From Candidatus Cloacimonadota bacterium (GTDB lineage: Bacteria; Cloacimonadota; Cloacimonadia; JGIOTU-2): 26,566 nt of DNA. Positions 24,830 through 26,566 of the stretch are shown piece by piece. The stretch's first letter is position 1. Each line of letters opens with the position of its first letter. The stretch is taken from assembly GCA_016932035.1 (NCBI GenBank), contig JAFGDR010000044.1:1-26566 (forward strand), in the 5' to 3' direction. The position numbers were made by a program, and so were the translations under genes. The notes under the pieces are model-generated. The model saw nothing but the letters and a program-made list of their open reading frames with translations, was not told the origin of the DNA and did no database searches.

Positions 24830-26206
24830 ATGAAAAGAATATTCACTTTTAGTTTTTGGAATATGTCATTCATTCTTTTGTTCCTCAGCTCTTCACTCGC
24901 TTTTGCAGAAATCCCTAACAAAGCCCTCATCGGTTACTGGCATAACTGGCAATATCCAAATCCCACGCCGCTTCTACTGGATGAAATCCCATTAGCATAC
25001 GATGTGATCGATGTTGCCTTTGCCACGCCCGATGTTCCGCTCGGAACGAATATGCAGTTTACGCCTGACCCTGGTATGTATCCCGATCCTCAGGGTTTTA
25101 TCGATGATGTCCTCTATCTTCAATCGCTTGGAAAAGCAGTGCTCATATCGATTGGCGGTGCAACAGCCCCTATCCATTTTGATAACAGTACTGATGTGCT
25201 GGAATTTATTTCATCGATGTCATCCATAATAGACACGTATGGTTTTGACGGTATGGATATCGACCTCGAAGGAGGTTCTCTTTTCCTTGATGCAGGAGAT
25301 AATGATTATCGTTATCCGACAACGCCCAATATTGTATTTCTTATTGAAGCGGTACAGGGATTGCTCGATCTTTATTCCGATGATTTTATACTTACAATGG
25401 CACCCGAGACTGCGTATGTTCAGGGTGCTTACTTCACTTATGCCGGTGTATACGGTTGGTACTTGCCGCTTTTGCATGCTGTGCGAGATGTTCTCTCAAT
25501 GATATATGTGCAGCACTACAATACCGGATCAATGTACGGTTCTGACGGAAATATCTACTATCCACCGACTGCTGATTTTCATGTTGCGATTGCGGATATG
25601 CTGCTGGGTGGTTTTATCGTTGATTTCTATGGACAGCATATTCCTTTTGATCCCCTCCTTCCAGAGCAAGTTGCTATTGGTTTGCCTGCCTGCCCGGATG
25701 CTTCAAGCAGCGGATATACGTCACCGGATGTTGTGCATGAAGCGCTGAATTATATTGTTCTAGGAGAATCCTTTGGAGGACTATATCAGCTCACCAATCC
25801 CGATGGTTATCCGAATTTCCGAGGTCTGATGACCTGGTCTATCAACTGGGATGTGTATTCATCCTGTTCGTTCTCCGATGCGCATAGAGCCTATCTGGAC
25901 AGTCTTGTGCCTTATGCTACCGATGGAGTTTTTCAAGAAGAACCATTCTCATTTACACTTTCGCCCAATCCGGTGCGTGATAATATCTCAATCAATTTCA
26001 CACTAGCAAACATGGATAAGGTGGATATCTCAGTGTATAATTGTAAGGGACAATTAGTCAAATCTCATACAGAGAATATCCCTGATCCGGGAGAGCACTC
26101 GATCATTATTCCTGCAAAAGACCTTTCGAATGGAATTTATTTCCTGAAAGTCCAAACTGATCACCATCAAAAATTCTCAAAACTTATTGTTGCGAAACAA
26201 AAATAA
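24830..26206 (+). CDS. Secreted GH18 chitinase-like glycosidase with T9SS-type C-terminal tail
   Basis: A 458-residue exported enzyme. The signal peptide ends near SSSLAFA (about residue 26). The GH18 barrel follows: KALIGYWHNWQ at strand 1, AVLISIGGA (the SxGG strand), and the catalytic motif D140-G-M-D143-I-D145-L-E147, with E147 the general acid. MIYVQHYNT comes later, and LMTWSINWD at the last strand carries the substrate-stacking tryptophan. These are the features of bacterial chitinases that act by substrate-assisted catalysis on N-acetylglucosamine polymers. Residues about 375-458 form a separate Ig-like tail: FTLSPNPVRDNISINF, VDISVYNCKGQLV, AKDLSNGIYFLKVQ, FSKLIVAKQ. This matches type IX secretion sorting domains of the FCB bacteria, so the enzyme is probably released to or anchored at the surface. 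It has its own promoter and is divergent from the ABC operon leader. Confidence 0.92.
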   Translation: MKRIFTFSFWNMSFILLFLSSSLAFAEIPNKALIGYWHNWQYPNPTPLLLDEIPLAYDVIDVAFATPDVPLGTNMQFTPDPGMYPDPQGFIDDVLYLQSLGKAVLISIGGATAPIHFDNSTDVLEFISSMSSIIDTYGFDGMDIDLEGGSLFLDAGDNDYRYPTTPNIVFLIEAVQGLLDLYSDDFILTMAPETAYVQGAYFTYAGVYGWYLPLLHAVRDVLSMIYVQHYNTGSMYGSDGNIYYPPTADFHVAIADMLLGGFIVDFYGQHIPFDPLLPEQVAIGLPACPDASSSGYTSPDVVHEALNYIVLGESFGGLYQLTNPDGYPNFRGLMTWSINWDVYSSCSFSDAHRAYLDSLVPYATDGVFQEEPFSFTLSPNPVRDNISINFTLANMDKVDISVYNCKGQLVKSHTENIPDPGEHSIIIPAKDLSNGIYFLKVQTDHHQKFSKLIVAKQK

Positions 26207-26218
26207 TAACATATAATA

Positions 26219-26248
26219 TTGACCTGAGCTTTAAAAAATATATATAAA
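26219..26248 (+). promoter_or_regulatory. Candidate promoter of the small zinc-ribbon gene
   Basis: TTGACC (26219-26224) and TATAAA (26243-26248) are 18 bases apart. The start point would be near 26255, giving a leader of about 80 bases that contains the hairpin at 26279-26315. The region is very AT-rich, so the -10 match is less telling than at the chitinase promoter. Confidence 0.45.
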
Positions 26249-26278
26249 TAATCAATAATTTTATCACCGATGAAAAAC

Positions 26279-26315
26279 TTGACACCAGTCCTTACGCACA
26301 GGACTTATGTGTCAA
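26279..26315 (+). promoter_or_regulatory. Two-part hairpin in the leader of the zinc-ribbon gene
   Basis: TTGACAC (26279-26285) pairs with GTGTCAA (26309-26315), and AGTCCT (26287-26292) with AGGACT (26300-26305), closing a seven-base loop. An asymmetric bulge separates the two stems. The element ends a few bases before the AAGGAG ribosome binding site. It has no trailing T run, so it is not a standard terminator. It may be a translational control element or a protein-binding site. Confidence 0.5.
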
Positions 26316-26333
26316 TTCAAAAAGGAGTTGAAA

Positions 26334-26531
26334 ATGCCGAAAGTAAGAACCTTTGCAGCTAAATTAGCTCATGCAAGTGCCGGTAAGAGAAAAGTCGTCT
26401 GCCCAGTATGTAATACCGAAATGACTACCATAAAAGTTATCCGAAATAGACATAATGAAGATGGTAAATGGTCTCCTAAAAGAGAAGTTGTTCAAATATG
26501 CAAATGTAATGAGAAGGAGATCTTAGGATAA
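26334..26531 (+). CDS. Small zinc-ribbon-like protein
   Basis: A 65-residue cytoplasmic protein. The start at 26334 follows an AAAAAGGAG box at a spacing of about seven bases. The longer reading from 26307 would run through the leader hairpin and the ribosome binding site, so I reject it. It has a basic N-terminus (MPKVRTFAAKLAHASAGKRK) and two cysteine pairs, C23-P-V-C26 and C56-K-C58, which could bind one zinc ion as a small ribbon. The strand between them is rich in arginine and lysine. This composition fits a nucleic-acid or ribosome-associated protein, but I recognise no family. Confidence 0.75.
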   Translation: MPKVRTFAAKLAHASAGKRKVVCPVCNTEMTTIKVIRNRHNEDGKWSPKREVVQICKCNEKEILG

Positions 26532-26566
26532 GATTGTTATTTTCATAATTGCATTTGGTTTTTTAC

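Noticed and set aside
1-26566. CRISPR arrays, insertion sequences, prophage genes and direct repeats.
   Set aside because: None was seen. There are no regularly spaced direct repeats, transposase or integrase ORFs, or terminal inverted repeats. The only repetition is at protein level in the gene at 428-2896.

Overview
The window reads as chromosome of an anaerobic, Gram-negative-type bacterium of fairly low GC. The evidence is an outer-membrane beta-barrel protein, a GT9 (LPS-heptosyltransferase-type) glycosyltransferase, a secreted chitinase with a type IX-secretion-like C-terminal tail, and an oxygen-sensitive glycyl radical enzyme with its activase. That combination fits the Fibrobacterota-Chlorobiota-Bacteroidota (FCB) group. 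A Cloacimonadota-like organism is my best guess, but it is inference: there is no rRNA or other phylogenetic marker here.

Layout. (1) 1-277, plus: the 3' end of a biotin-protein ligase gene and a tRNA-Arg(CCT). (2) 428-3758, minus: a HAD phosphatase followed by an exported protein with twelve D-x-x-G-[ND]-D-x-Y repeats and a HEAT-like tail. (3) 3878-6577, plus: GT9 glycosyltransferase and a MATE exporter. (4) 6684-13537, plus: a six-PAS sensory histidine kinase with an N-terminal receiver, then a glycyl radical enzyme of unknown substrate and its activase, only one base apart. (5) 13566-24646, minus: a tightly packed six-gene unit. In transcription order it holds the two halves of a heterodimeric ABC exporter, an ABC-F ATPase, a 45-residue lysine-rich protein, a 1042-residue protein with an N-terminal GNAT domain, and a CBM9-like/DUF5916 outer-membrane protein. 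It is preceded by a short leader ORF and a Rho-independent terminator, and it ends at a hairpin at 13566-13587. (6) 24764-26531, plus: a GH18 chitinase behind a good sigma70-type promoter, and a small zinc-ribbon-like protein whose leader carries a strong hairpin.

The most interesting unit is region 5. The leader ORF (35 codons, strong Shine-Dalgarno) and the terminator behind it look like a ribosome-controlled transcription attenuator. The last codons of the leader can pair with the 5' arm of the terminator, and an early leader segment can pair with those same codons. The genes behind it (heterodimeric drug-type ABC exporter, ABC-F factor, GNAT protein) are what one would expect of a response to translation-targeting antibiotics. 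Such a switch is known for bmrB-bmrCD in Bacillus and for several ABC-F genes. The extra members of this operon (basic peptide, giant GNAT protein, outer-membrane barrel) have no role I can name.

Secondary points are the orphan glycyl radical enzyme/activase pair next to a complex sensor kinase, the long-period RTX-like repeat protein, and the RNA hairpins over the MATE start codon and upstream of the zinc-ribbon gene. The only gap above 300 bases without a conventional gene is 24405-24829, and it is filled by the attenuator and the chitinase promoter.
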